Below, one piece after another: positions 1 through 11,300 of a DNA stretch of 64,000 nucleotides (within the stretch, counting starts at the first letter, position 1; every line of letters begins with the position of its first letter). Origin of the DNA: Aplysia californica (lineage: Eukaryota > Mollusca > Gastropoda > Aplysiida > Aplysiidae). The translations under genes and the position numbers were made by a program. Where the stretch lies: contig NW_004798066.1 in the NCBI RefSeq assembly GCF_000002075.1, forward strand, positions 120,089 through 184,088, read 5' to 3'. A model generated the notes under the pieces. That model was not told the DNA's origin, searched no databases, and saw nothing but the letters and a program-made list of their open reading frames with translations.

Positions 1-433
1 GATATTTCTGGGTCAACAATTAACTTTAGCAACAAGCGCTTGGTACCGGGTGAAAGCTTATTCGAAGCTCGTTCTTGCACTTTTTGTTTCATGACGATAG
101 CAGTTATAGGCGCGTAGCGCGAAGGCATTTTATGAGGCACCCTAAATTTTTGTCGCCACGACCGGCATGAAAAATGACGCGGAAAACGCATTCCCGTGCA
201 TTCCGGTGACCCTTTTAGATAGCTTACTATACAATATCTCGTTCCGTGCCGTCCTCAATAGTTTGATTTTAGCTAAAAACAATAGTTGAACTGACTTAGT
301 TCGAAACGGGGTGAAGATTCGTGTCAAATTAGAACAGTTATGGTTGATTAAAAATTACCAAATTTCGAGCTTCCTACACGCTTTCAACTGCGCAGAGGCG
401 GGGGTTTGTGGTACCTACTATATAGGGTGATTT
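1..433. other. Upstream non-coding sequence, nothing recognised
   Basis: No open frame here has recognisable family features and no clear repeat is visible. It lies about 6 kb upstream of the first MAP3K4 coding exon and may be upstream intergenic sequence or a 5' intron. Confidence 0.4.
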
Positions 434-437
434 GGGA

Positions 438-555
438 GGACTTCCATAACGAGCGATCACTATGAGACAGAGCAGAATTTAGGGGTAGGGTTAGGTTAGG
501 GTTAGGCCTCTTTCTTTATAGTGTTTGATGGGGTGGTCGCTCATTACGGAAGTCC
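438..555. repeat. Small foldback element with telomere-like core
   Basis: The arms at 438-460 and 533-555 are inverted copies matching at about 20 of 23 positions (left arm begins GGACTTCC, right arm ends GGAAGTCC). The loop contains tandem TTAGGG-like units around 483-505. A second piece with the same core and right arm is at 16563-16640, so this is a dispersed repeat and not a telomere. Confidence 0.6.
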
Positions 556-889
556 TTCTGGTGATTTTGTAGTTTTGTCTCTTATTTTAAAGTCCAAAGC
601 TGAACGCCAGACACCCTGAATTGCCAGGTAATCGTTGAGGAGTGAACTAAGTGTGAGACTGGAAGAAAACACTCAAGTCAGAAAATCAAAATTCAAGCAA
701 AGAATGGCCCTTTTTGGCAGTTCCCACCCCCCAATTATTATTCATTCGCCAGTTTGGGCCCTAAGAGTCAAGGGGGGTTTCAGCCTCTTTCAAGCCCCCC
801 TGACCTAATAAAAATATGATTGGGGGGGGGTTCAGCAGGGCATACGAGTCGAACGGAACTACAACATCACCGACTGTAGGCCTAAGCGA
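556..889. other. Non-coding, nothing recognised
   Basis: Contains a G tract near 824-834 and no recognisable gene or repeat. Confidence 0.4.
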
Positions 890-1107
890 TTTGTCGCTCT
901 CTCTCTCTCCCTCTCTCTTTCTCTCTCTCCCTCTCTCTCTCTCTCTCCCTCATTCTCTCTCTCCCTTTCTCCCTCCCCTCGCTATCTCTCTCTCTCTCTC
1001 TCCCTCCCTCTCTCTCTTAGTCTCTCTCTTCCTCTCTCTCTCTCTCTATCTATCTATCTCTCTCTCTTTCTCTCTCTCTCACTCTCTTTCTCTCTCTCTC
1101 TCTCTCT
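890..1107. repeat. CT-rich microsatellite, left part
   Basis: Imperfect (CT)n with interspersed CCCT units. It abuts the left end of a TIR element at 1108. A purer (CT)n tract resumes directly after that element at 3761, so the two tracts were probably one array split by the insertion. Confidence 0.85.
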
Positions 1108-1856
1108 CAGTGCTTCCACTCTTCCGTATTTTTACGGAAATCCGTACTTTCTGCCAGTTCCGTACTTGTTCCTCCATCATTATCAACTCCCTCCGTAAAA
1201 AAACTGCGACAGCTTAGGACTGCCGAAATTCCGTACGCGCCTTCATATCGTCTTGTATAAGTTACGGATATTTACGGTAATTCTCTTGGCAATAAGAATG
1301 TTATTATAGAAACCTGCCATGCCCCGTGCATTCATTGCGGTGTGGTCAGCAGTACATTTCTTACCTGCAGATGGATCCAAATCTGGCGAACTTTTGTGCC
1401 AATTTCCTCCTTTCTATCATTCATTCATAATTCCTTCTGTATATCTTCGGATTGTTGCCCCGGCTGGAAAATCTGCGGGTTGATCAAGTAAATTGAGTTG
1501 TGATCTTAAACAGAAAATTACTGTCAGAAAGAAACTTTTTTTTGCAAATTTTGTCTAGATCTAGAGAAATTATCAATTCAAAGATTCCACAGCACATGAA
1601 CGCGATGGGCTGCGATGAAAGAAATATATGCTGATACGGGGTGTCCGCTACGGATGGGATCAGCTGATCGCCCGACTCGGTTGCCTCGAAAACTTACGTG
1701 TTTGTTTTCAGTTTCAGGCGGGCGATCGACCCGATCGAGCCTTAGAGGTAAAATCAAGAATAATTCGAAGTGGTGTTCCGAGGTTGTAACGGGCGACATT
1801 CAGACGTGAAAATTGAGGAAAAATTAGGGTATACGTTGGGCAACTGTATTGTGAAA

Positions 1857-2767
1857 GTAAATGTATACACCTATATTTGATTCCCAAATGTATGTTAATG
1901 GCACCATTCAAAATCTACCAAACATGATTTCTATCACTAAACAATGTTTTTATGAAATTAAAAAGTGGATGACAGTAAACAAATTGAAACTAAACGAAGA
2001 AAAGACAGACATCATTCTTATAAAAAATCCACGATTAAATAAAGATCTGGAAAGTGTCAACTTTGATTTATATAGGCATATGACATCTAGTAAAGAAGAT
2101 GTCAGGAATCTCTGTGTATATATTGACCACCACTTATCAATGGGCTCGTTTGTAGGATCTCTGTCCAAATCCCTTTATTTTCAGCTGAGAAGGATAGGCC
2201 TAGTTCAAAAGTACTTAAACGAAGAGACCACAAAAACACTGGTAACATCTCTTATCCTGTCTAGATTAGACTATTGTAACTCACTCCTAGCAGGTCTGAA
2301 CAACAAATATTTGAATCATTTACAAGTAATTCAGAACAATGCCGCTAGACTGATAACAAGATTTAAAAAACGAGACCATGTCACTCCATTATTAAAAGAA
2401 CTGCATTGGCTTCCTGTAAAAGAAAGAATAATATTTAAAATCTGCGTCATGTGTTTCAAATGTGTAAATAAAACTGCTCCTTTTTATCTACAAGAACTTA
2501 TCAGTATAATATAAACCAGGGAGAAACCTAAGATCATCAAATGATAACACCCTACTTGTGACATCGGTAAAATCATACAAATCATCTGGGAGAGAGTTCT
2601 TTCTCATATCTTGGTCCATTTATTTACCCATGAAACTAAGACAAATAAAAACGCTTGATAGCTTCAAAAGACATCTTAAACATTTTCTGTTCTTACAGGC
2701 CTATCTTTCATAAGCTTTTAACGTTATCTTTCATTATAGTTATTCTTTTCCTATGTCTAGATGAAAA

Positions 2768-2820
<53 letters not shown>

Positions 2821-2972
2821 CGCATTAATGTATATTGCATGAGAAGAAAGGAAGTAGTAAGAAAGGTTTTTGAACAATGGGTATTCCGATGTAAAACGCA
2901 TTGAGCTTTTTTTGGAAATGCGCTATATAAATCATGTTATATATTATTATTATTATTATTATATTATTATTC
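1857..2972 (+). mobile_element. L2/CR1-type LINE 3' end, reverse transcriptase C-terminal part
   Basis: The open frame at 1861-2514 encodes the last part of a non-LTR reverse transcriptase: SRLDYCNSLLAGL, then QNNAARLITR, then HVTPLLKELHWLPVKERI, the signature of L2/CR1 elements. Past the stop at 2514 a continuation is readable in another frame (LRSSNDNTLL, SFKRHLKHFLF). The tail has a (TG)n run and GCGCTATATAAAT followed by TTA repeats, the usual L2-type 3' end. It is 5'-truncated and interrupts the family A element at a point that is uninterrupted in the copy at 18730-19768. It lacks the endonuclease and catalytic YADD part, so it is inactive. Confidence 0.85.
2770..2824. repeat. (TG)n / (CG)n microsatellite in LINE tail
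   Basis: About twenty TG units followed by CGCGCGTGCG, inside the 3' region of the L2-type fragment. Confidence 0.9.
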
Positions 2973-3034
2973 ATAATTATGATTATTCCCAGGTTTGCCT
3001 GCTATCAATCGTGCAACCGCAAAATAATTAAATT

Positions 3035-3454
3035 GTGTGGCAGCGTGGTGGAATCAGGCTCTCGTCAATTTCTCGGCATGTTGAGTTATTGGTATCATCT
3101 TAAAGCTTGTTCATTTGTCTTTATTTGGATGAACAAAATATCTATTTATAGAATACAAGTTGAGATATTTGCGAAAGAAGGAGGTGGGGTCACCTGTTTT
3201 CAGAGGTAAAATTAGTGAGAAAGATTAGTTATTTCCTTAGCTTAAGAGTCTGTGGTAACTGAAAATTTACATTTTTTGTGCCTTTAATCAACGTTTTTCA
3301 GAAAAATCCACACGCAAATTAGTTCTTTAATGGGCATGAAAGGTGTTGAGCCAAAAAACAAAAATTTGATAAAATTTCACAAACCTGCGGAAAAATGCAA
3401 GTTTCTTCACTTTGATTATTTTGACGAGATCCTGAATCCACCACGCTGCCTCAC
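3035..3454. mobile_element. MITE (family B), copy 1, complete
   Basis: A 420-bp element with inverted ends (GTGTGGCAGCGTGGTGGA at left, TCCACCACGCTGCCTCAC at right) flanked by AATT at 3031-3034 and 3455-3458. The homologous site in the family A copy at about 19446-19465 is empty, which fixes the boundaries. Related copies lie at 10877, 54530 and 55693. It has no coding capacity. The superfamily is unknown to me. Confidence 0.8.
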
Positions 3455-3759
3455 AATTATAGTAGCAATGAAAGGGGAACCTGCTTTTAAACATTGCCAG
3501 CAATGGAAAGATATATTGGTGAAGAAATCAAACAAGACAAAATGTTGGTGAAAAAATAAATGTTATGGGCTGTGTAGGCAATCTCTTCTAACAGGCTCCC
3601 AAATGCCATTTTTAACCCTCTAAAAGCATTAAATTTCAATTTCTTCTAGGGCTTCGCCCCCTGATCCCCCACCGGGACTCTGTTCTTGGACCCTGCTGGG
3701 GGCCTATGCACCCCAGGCAGAATGTTCCTTACTTTTCAGCTTCAGGTGGTGGAAGCACT

Positions 3760-3760
<1 letters not shown>

Positions 3761-3830
<70 letters not shown>

Positions 3831-3900
3831 GTGTGTGGGTGTGAGTGTATACTGTATGTGTGTATGTATGTGTATATGTATATGTATGTGTGTAAGTCAG
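3761..3900. repeat. (CT)n then (TG/TA)n microsatellite, right part
   Basis: An uninterrupted (CT)n of about 60 bases (3761-3823) followed by TG- and TATG-rich sequence. It directly follows the right TIR of the family A element. Confidence 0.9.
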
Positions 3901-4008
3901 TCTGTGGGACAAGAATTCTTTCGCAAGGAGGTCCACTTGCTCGTTTCCTCGCATGCCCACATGGCTGGGTAGCCATGCAAATACAGTACTTTTCCCGGTT
4001 TCAGCCAA
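3895..4008 (-). mobile_element. LINE RNase H remnant
   Basis: The minus-strand frame from 4008 reads VFAWLPSHVGMRGNEQVDLLAKE, written here as VFAWLPSHVG then MRGNEQVDLLAKE. This matches the C-terminal motif of RNase H domains in Jockey/R1-like LINEs (xxWxPSHVGxxGNExAD). Only about 35 residues survive before the microsatellite. Confidence 0.65.
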
Positions 4009-4070
4009 AACGTGTATTTTTTGTTGTAACCTAACTATTTTTGGGTGTAAGAGTGTGTAGTTTGTAAGTG

Positions 4071-4136
4071 AGAGAGAGAGAGGGAGAGAGAGAGAGAGAG
4101 TGTGTGTGTGATAGAGAGAATGTGTGTGTGTGTGTG
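4071..4136. repeat. (GA)n / (TG)n microsatellite
   Basis: Runs of GA interrupted by GG, followed by TG runs. Confidence 0.85.
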
Positions 4137-5132
4137 GTGATTTTTCAGTTCATCTTTAGATTACTATCACTTATCAATCTGATGAATTATTTGCAGACGT
4201 AAGGCTCTAACGGAACGCTTACCCTATAATTGCTAGATGAAGTGATAATCGAAAAGAGCTAAAAGCTCCTCTTGGGTACAAAACCAGAATGTGCATCCTT
4301 CATCACTATAAAAAACTACCAAACAACAAGTTATAATTATTGGGATAAATTGTTGATCAGTCGGGACGAGGGGAAGAAGGGAGGAGAGAGGGAAAAATTT
4401 TTTAAAACCCTTGCGAGATCGGGATTCAATCCCACGCTCATAAAATATTTGTCTGACTTCAAACGCAGATATGCTGTCCATTTGGCCATCCATCACAACT
4501 TCCATCAGTGAAGGGTAGATTAAGCTAAATAAATATAATTATTTACAGCACTGTTTCAGAAGTTACCGAACTGCCAAAACTGGAACCATATGCCTTATAA
4601 CACAATATTCACCTCTAGCCTCCAACAGCCAATCAGAGCCTGGCTGACGGGCTGCAGATAGCTGCAAGTCGGATTTGATACATCCCTGTTATAGCCAGAT
4701 CCCTGTTTTTCCCAGATCTGTTATGGATTCTAATACTGACCTCTCTGTTGTTGCTGCATTTTGTAATATGCTGAAGGAGCTTGGAAACTGGTGGTGTAAC
4801 TTACTTACTGTAAGGACGCAAGGAGCACACCGCTACAGGAGCTTGGAAATGGCCAGTGCAAACCGCTTGCTACGCAGAATCATCACTATTTTCGATTAGA
4901 TGACGAGGCGGGCATCCCCCTTGCGAGGTCAAACAAGATGGCTTTTGCTATACATATCGGCCAATGGCGTTTAGTTGTCGTTCTCTAGCCAGCTATCCAC
5001 TTGTCTTATTGACAGTGCGTTTAGTCAGTGGTGTTGTCATCAATTCATTTTGAGATATCTAGATACAAGAGATACTTACTGACGCGACGATCAATGGAGA
5101 GCATAGTGGGATAGAAAGTCCCGACATAGTAT
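4137..5132. other. Non-coding, nothing firmly recognised
   Basis: A short GGGATTCAATCCC stem at 4422-4434 resembles a tRNA T-arm, but no other tRNA part is visible. The rest shows no gene or repeat I can support. Confidence 0.35.
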
Positions 5133-5169
5133 TTTCCTTACTTTTCTGCTTTATCTGTTGGAAGCACTG
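5133..5169. repeat. Family A element, solitary right-end fragment
   Basis: Matches the last ~37 bases of the family A element (ACTTTTC...GTTGGAAGCACTG). No left end lies nearby. Confidence 0.55.
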
Positions 5170-5581
5170 ATCAAAACCTTGCAGGGCACCAAACGCATCT
5201 CGCAGCTGCTACGAAGTTCTCTGGTAAATTAAACCTCTATGACCATGTACGATATATTTTATTGACCTCCATTTTATGCAGTTTTCCATTGTTAACGTTA
5301 GATTGCCTTCTAAGAGATACATAGTTGAATCTACAGCACAAAGGACGCGCGAACAAGTCTGGACCTACCACCAGTAAAAATGTCAGGGACATACCTAATA
5401 TTATAAGAAGTCATCATGTGGTCCGTCAGTTTTGACATTCGCGGGGGGTAACTATTCAAAGAGGTCTTTACTCCTGACACACAGACGTTCTCAAACATTG
5501 CGATATGGGTGGCTGACAAGATGTGGAATTTAGACTCCTTTTCATAAAGCTAGGAGGCTGCTCATTTAATAAATTTGGAAG
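5170..5581. other. Non-coding, nothing recognised
   Basis: I see no gene, repeat or clear control element in this stretch between the family A fragment and the pogo-like MITE. Confidence 0.35.
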
Positions 5582-5583
5582 TA

Positions 5584-6265
5584 CAGTCGAACCTGTGTAA
5601 GAGAGTAAGATGGCCACGCATTGTCGATGAGAAAAGTGGCTGAATATGCAGGACTGATTAAAATGAAGAAACCAAACTATTTACTTCTGAGGTCCCAACT
5701 GGAGGTGTTCGCATGCTTCGGACTGCCGTAAGGCTAATAAAAATGCTTTTTATTTCTTTTGAAAGGGGAGGGTATGTTAAAGACTGGGTTTACGGATTGG
5801 GTGGACCTAAACAGTGACCTCTCATTTCACTTACGCTTTGTGTACAAGTTGGAAGTGGGGATGGGGGCTTATAGTTTATGAAGGATCACTTGCTACCCTC
5901 ACCAGCAGCTGAAAATTTATTGTTACCTATTGGTCAACCTTGGTAAACCTTGGAAGTGACCTGAGCATCATGATCACTGGAGATAATAACAATAATGACA
6001 GGTGACTGCAGGATTATGACAGCTCGTTCATAACGTCAGGGGTCAATACATAATTTATGACAAAGCGTTGAGCGATGAGAAATGTTTGTGACTGTTTCAG
6101 ATAGGTTTGTAAAAAAAATTGTAAGTTAATAAAATATGATGGCCGCAACCGCGTTGGACAGGTGACCGTTTTACACAGTGAAATTATATAGAAAAATCAC
6201 AAGGAAAGTGGCTGTTTGTACCCATGGCTGTATTATACAGGTCGCCATCATGGCAGGTTCGACTG
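5584..6265 (-). mobile_element. pogo/Tigger-like MITE (family C), copy 1
   Basis: Flanked by TA (5582-5583 and 6266-6267). The TIRs are CAGTCGAACCTG and CAGGTTCGACTG. The interior near 5890-5925 is the reverse complement of the copy at 31470-32302 (the segment around TTTTCAGCTGCTGGTGAG there), so it is inserted in the opposite orientation. CAGT ends with TA duplication are typical of pogo/Tigger elements; that family call is inference. Length is about 680 bp, with no transposase. Confidence 0.75.
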
Positions 6266-6461
6266 TATACCCACATACAATATTAGATTCTGAGTTCCTT
6301 TTTGGTGTTTGTTTTTAGACTACAAATAGGTGAGTCACATCTTCTCATTTGATGTTTATGATATTGAAGAAAAATATGTTCTCTGTGAATTCCCTGTGCC
6401 ACAAATCACCTCTGATTATTTGAACCAGTTATTTATGATTGAATTGTACTATTTTTTACAG

Positions 6462-8361
6462 GTTTACTTCGACATATTTACGGCAGATGTCTAATGGAGA
6501 GAACTGGGGAGATGATGATGATGATGATAACAGTTCTGACAACAATGGAGAGGGTGGACCCAGTGATGAAGAGCAGGATGGGCGGACTTTGGGTCAGCAG
6601 TACTCTATCACTCCGCCACAGCCGCGATTGCGAAAAAGGCTGAAGGAAAAAAATAGCTTGAAAGGGCGCTTGGATCGTTCATACAAGGAATATTTGATAA
6701 ACAAGCGCCAGCAGCAATCAAAAGCTCCTGTAAACATTATAAAAAATGAATTTCAAGCTGATCCTGCCCTGTGTAATCTTAGTGAGTTTGATTCAGATGA
6801 CAATCTAGATAGGGATGTGTTGAGGGAACGGAAAGATAGGTGGCGTAGAGAGAGCAAGGAGAGTAAGAAAACCTTGTCAAAGCTGCGCTTAACTGACCGT
6901 GAGGAGAAACGATTGTCTGAAGATTTTGGTGTGCTTGGTGTTACTGACAGTGTTGGTCCCACATCACACCTACCTCTGGAGGGTTCTGGTCGGTTCATGA
7001 GTGTGAAACAAAAACTAATGCTGCCTATTAGCGCTGAATCTCGTGCTCGAAGACTGGTGAGTGAGCCCCGGGTTTGTCCCAAGGATAGAGAGGACTTCCA
7101 TGCTAAGTTTGCCTTACTTATCAATCTGGGCACAGAGGCCAAGAAAGATAGGGAAAAACTGTCAGCATGTAAACGCCAGATGAGTGAGGAGCAAGAGCTG
7201 TGGCGCTCAAGTGTGATTGAGGTAATCTGGTTGGAACTTCGTGCTTACATCAACAATGGCAGAACTCCAGAAGAACAGTTTCAGTTACTGAAAATGGAGC
7301 GCCAGCAGAATGAAAAAGTTATCGATGATATCACTAACTTTTGTTTTGCTGACGCCTTTTCTCAAGAATGTCCTGACAGTGCCCTCCTTCGGGATTCTCC
7401 TGCTGCAAACATATCTTTGTTCACAGACCAGCTTTTCAGGGAACATGTTACCCGCAGTGTGTCTGCCTCTTTTTCCGATGTGAACCTGTCTGATGAGACT
7501 GTGTGCCTCCAAGAGAAAGCTCTTGTTCAGGTACAGAGCTTGTTGGAGAGACTTGATCGTTATGAGAGTTGTTACAGCACGGCAAAAGCTTGTAAACAGG
7601 ATAATATCAAGTTCAAGGATCCTGTCTTTGAGAGGAGGGTGAAGTGCTTAAATCTATGGCTGAACATTACTTGTGATTTGTGCCAGAAGCTGAAACTGTT
7701 CGGTCGAATTATTGGGGCTCATTCACGAGATATACAGTGGCCTTTAGTGAACTTTGAGTTCCCCACTCCTCAACCTCGTGAGTTTTTGGCAAGTCCTAGG
7801 GCAAGTATTCCCAATGTCCTTGAGACAGAACCCACCGACTCCTCTGAGGAAGATATTGAGGAGAGTGGTTTGGAAGAGAAGGAAGAAGGGGGTGGTGGGG
7901 ACGAACCCAGGGACAGTTCAGAGGCCAGCAGGGAAGAAACTCCACAGAGTGAGAACAAACAATTCCTCAGCCCCCCGTGCAAGCAAGTTAAGTTTCAGTG
8001 TGGGGGGGACAACAGTGAGCATCCGTCACCGTGCCCAAGCCCAGGCCCTGTGCCCGCGGAGGGTAACCTGCCCCTAGACACAAGCACACCTGTCCGAGGC
8101 TTGTCCCAGATCACACTCACTAGCGCAGGCTCCTCTGTGCTGAGCTTGTCACGAGCTTCTAGTGATCTAAGCCTAGATGATAGTCGGCAGGTTCGCTCCT
8201 CCATCTACAGACATTATGTAGAAAAGTGCCTTCGCAAGATGGGCCTCCAGAGACTGAATATCAGACTGCGAGATTTGTTTCATCGCAGTTTGAATAGAGC
8301 GAAGGAGGCATTGGAGCGGCCAAAGGAAGCTTGTTACTCTGACAGCAGTGTTGATGGACAG
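6462..8361 (+). CDS. MAP3K4: MAP3K4 exon 1 (N-terminal regulatory region)
   Basis: A single 1.9-kb exon after TTTTTTACAG; the likely start is the ATG at 6487 ([10 protein letters not shown]). It encodes residues 1-625. An acidic opening (six Asp in a row at about residues 9-14) is followed by a basic stretch. At about residues 200-290 is the segment matching the human GADD45-binding region, with the conserved core [12 protein letters not shown] at about residues 240-251. Then follow a [16 protein letters not shown] segment equivalent to human CLWLNITKDLNQKL, a Ser/Glu-rich low-complexity stretch (about 440-560), and [20 protein letters not shown] near the end, matching human SIYRPFVDKALKQMGLRKL. 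The donor is CAG/GTGAGA. The bases between the acceptor and the ATG have no stop, so upstream coding sequence is possible. Confidence 0.93.
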
Positions 8362-11300
8362 GTGAGAGAGATTCAGTGTGGTTGTCAGTAGTAGTAGAAA
8401 TATTGTTGCTTTGGTTTTTACTTTTAAAATAGTTCTTTAAAGGTAAAGAGGATGAATGAAGAAGATGAAGTTCTGTTAAATTTCTGTGATACAATAATGA
8501 TTAATTGTTATATTATATCAATGGAACGGTTATTGACTGGACTTTGATTTCAAACCATAGTATATAATTCATGATTTTTCATACCTGAATGGCCTTCTTA
8601 CACTGGGTGTCTAATATTTTTTTAATAACTTTTTTTTGCTTATCTTTGTATAGACAAAGAGGGAAAAAATTGTTTACAGAAATTGATTTCGTTTCAAATT
8701 TGTATAAAAAGGCACATTCAGTTTTTCAAATTGTACCAAAAAATTTGGAGTAATTTTAGACCAGTTGGTAGGGATGACTGCCGTATAATATATGCCCATA
8801 TTTGTACCACGACCTACTGGTTCAAATATGAAATGCTAACAGTCACATTACACAAACATTGTTACAAATTTTTAAAGACTGGTATTTTACCTAGAAGAAA
8901 TGTATTTATTTATTAGACTCAAATCACAGATTTCACTCTACTCATAACATAAGTTTTTCTACTAATATTGCTAGAGGAGCCTCCTTTTGGGTCCCAGACA
9001 TTGCTATTCAAGATGCTTGGATTTATCTCTCCTCCGGATCCATAGTTATAGCTTTTATACAGTCATACAGCATGTACCAATTTAAAGCTAGCTAAATTCT
9101 GCATCATTTAACACATTAATATTTCGTCTATGTTAAGAGACACCCGAGATATGGTCACTCAGAATTGACCTTTAAGAAATTAGGCTTGGGCAAAATTGTG
9201 CGAAATCAAAGAGACACTACACAAAATCAAAGGTTCCCAAGCAAAATAACTAGGAGTAAATATAATATTAAGTCCAAGTTTTGTGTGGTATTTGTGATTG
9301 CCCTGTTTTCCAATTTGTTTGAAACTATCGAGACACAAGAGTCATAATTCTACATTCATTGGATATGCAATACATGTCCATTTCTATCTATATATTTATG
9401 CTCCTCAATACACACGTGAAAACCATTCTCCGTGTCTTTGATTTTGCACAATTTTGCCAAGCCTGATTTCGAAGGTAAATCTTAAGTGATCATCTCGGGC
9501 GTCTCTTAACATAGATGAATTATTATTGTGTCAGATGATGCAGAATTTATTAAGCTTTTAACTGGTATGCTGCATGAGTGAGTTATGTGAGGCTTTAACC
9601 GATGATTAGGTGATTACATTTTCAAGTTTCTTTGGCCGCCACTATGTATACACATCATAAATTATATTTATGTGTGTGTGAGTGTGTTCATGCATGTGTC
9701 CGTGCAGTAGCAGCATAAGCAACAGATTTTTGTTTCATGATATCATGTATATACTCTATTGAAAAAATGATGAAATGTAAGAACTAAACTTATTATGTTA
9801 TTTTTGTGTATTTCAATATCTGAAAACAGCAATGCAATCACTTTTAAACACGCATTTTTGTCTGGAGTCTTTGAAGCTGTACTGGTTCTGATTGTGTAAG
9901 TCCAAATCCATCGCATTGTAGACATACGGCAGGTAGTTCTTCATCAGGCTTCACAATTTTCTTCAATTATATTATTAAAAGTGTCTGACGCTCATAACTG
10001 TTGACGTTATATTTATTATACAGAATTATTGTACATTTCAATTGTCAAGACATGCTTTGATCAACAAAGCTCAATTACTACAACGGAAATTGCACGATTG
10101 GTTTCCTCCTAAAGACAAAGGAAGTAACCTTTTAATTTCTGAAAAGATACTTTATGTCCATGAATGAAACCCAAATTTGGTGTCATCTTGTTAAACAGTT
10201 ATGAGCGTCAAATGACCGATTAAAAGTATACTTTATGGCTCGGGACTACTATTTTTGTCTGGAAATAGTAAATAAAGCTCCTATCATCTAGCTCACACAT
10301 TGCGCGGGCATTTGAGCAATGAAGACAGAAGAAAGATGAAAAGTGAAAACATTTCTATGTCATCAATGATGTCATCAGCATTATGAGCGTCAGATTCTGG
10401 TGTTTGCCTGTGTGTAGGGAGTGACTGGAATTCAAAATGTAGCCTGATGAGTTTTAAAGTAAATTCATGTAGATCTAGTAATTGACAAGTAAGGGGATTC
10501 AGATGGTCAAAATCAAATTTTTTGTGTGACGGCAAAGCACCAAATTGCTACACCACAGACGTTTGTATTCCAAGAAGTAGAGAGAAAATATTTGTTTTAA
10601 GGAAGAGCATTACAAGGCAATTTGTGCTGCATGAAATGCCAGACATAAGGCGTTCAGGAATTTTTTTTGTTTCCATTATGCAAGTATATAAAATATGATT
10701 TTAAAAAATAGCTCCCTAAAATTGTCCTATTTATTCTCTTCTAATGCTCATAAATACTATGATGACAAAAATGTTATGCGCAGAAGAAAATGACTCTTAT
10801 TTGATGTAATGTTCAAGAAACTACTGACCTCATAATCTTAAAATGTGAGTGTAGAGCTTTATTTTAAACAGACATCATGTGTAACAATAATGCGGTCAAT
10901 TTTGGGGCATGTGGAGTTACTGGTATCACCTTAAAGTTTATTCTTCGTCTTGCTTTTGATGAAAAAAAGTTGGAAAAGAGAACTGTTTTGATCAGTCCAT
11001 CTGACGCAAAGGCTCTACAACAAAGATTTCTGCCAACCCGTCCTCAGATTGAGTGTGTACGTTCAATCAAAATCAATGCAAGGAAGTGGCTTGACTTTTC
11101 ACCTGGCTAAACTCCGCATAAATAATAAGAAAAAAGGGTAGAGGAGCTAAACGCATCACTTCACTTACCCAATTATCGTGTGAGTGTCCAGTGAACTGAG
11201 TACACTGCTAACCTCACAGTCATGATATGACTGGCAGTGTGGTGTCAGTCACTGGATGCCTGGGTCAGGGTATTTTAAATTGTTTGTTTTTTATTTTGTC

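Larger units (their letters stand above)
1108..3760. mobile_element. Non-autonomous TIR DNA element (family A), copy 1, with two nested insertions
   Basis: The ends are inverted repeats: the left end starts CAGTGCTTCCAC and the right end finishes GTGGAAGCACTG. The whole length apart from nested insertions matches a second copy at 18730-19768. Compared with that copy, this one carries an L2/CR1 LINE fragment (about 1857-2972) and a 420-bp MITE (3035-3454). Both flanks are CT repeats, so the target duplication cannot be read; the other copy shows TTAAT on both sides. The CAG...CTG ends recall cut-and-paste DNA transposons, but I cannot assign a superfamily. No transposase is present. Confidence 0.8.

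Noticed and set aside
483-505. Chromosome end or interstitial telomere
   Set aside because: The TTAGGG words sit inside a small foldback that occurs again at 16563.
816-1217. 133-residue open frame rich in Ser and Leu
   Set aside because: It is a translation of the (CT)n microsatellite.
3704-3976. Arg-Glu and Ser-Leu repeat proteins on both strands
   Set aside because: They are translations of (GA)n/(CT)n; only the short RNase H motif at its minus-strand edge is meaningful.
4380-4450. tRNA gene from a GGGATTCAATCCC stem
   Set aside because: Only a T-arm-like palindrome is present; acceptor, D and anticodon arms are not found.
6753-8204. Open frames antisense to or overlapping MAP3K4 exon 1
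   Set aside because: They are shadows of a long GC-richer coding exon, with no recognisable motif.
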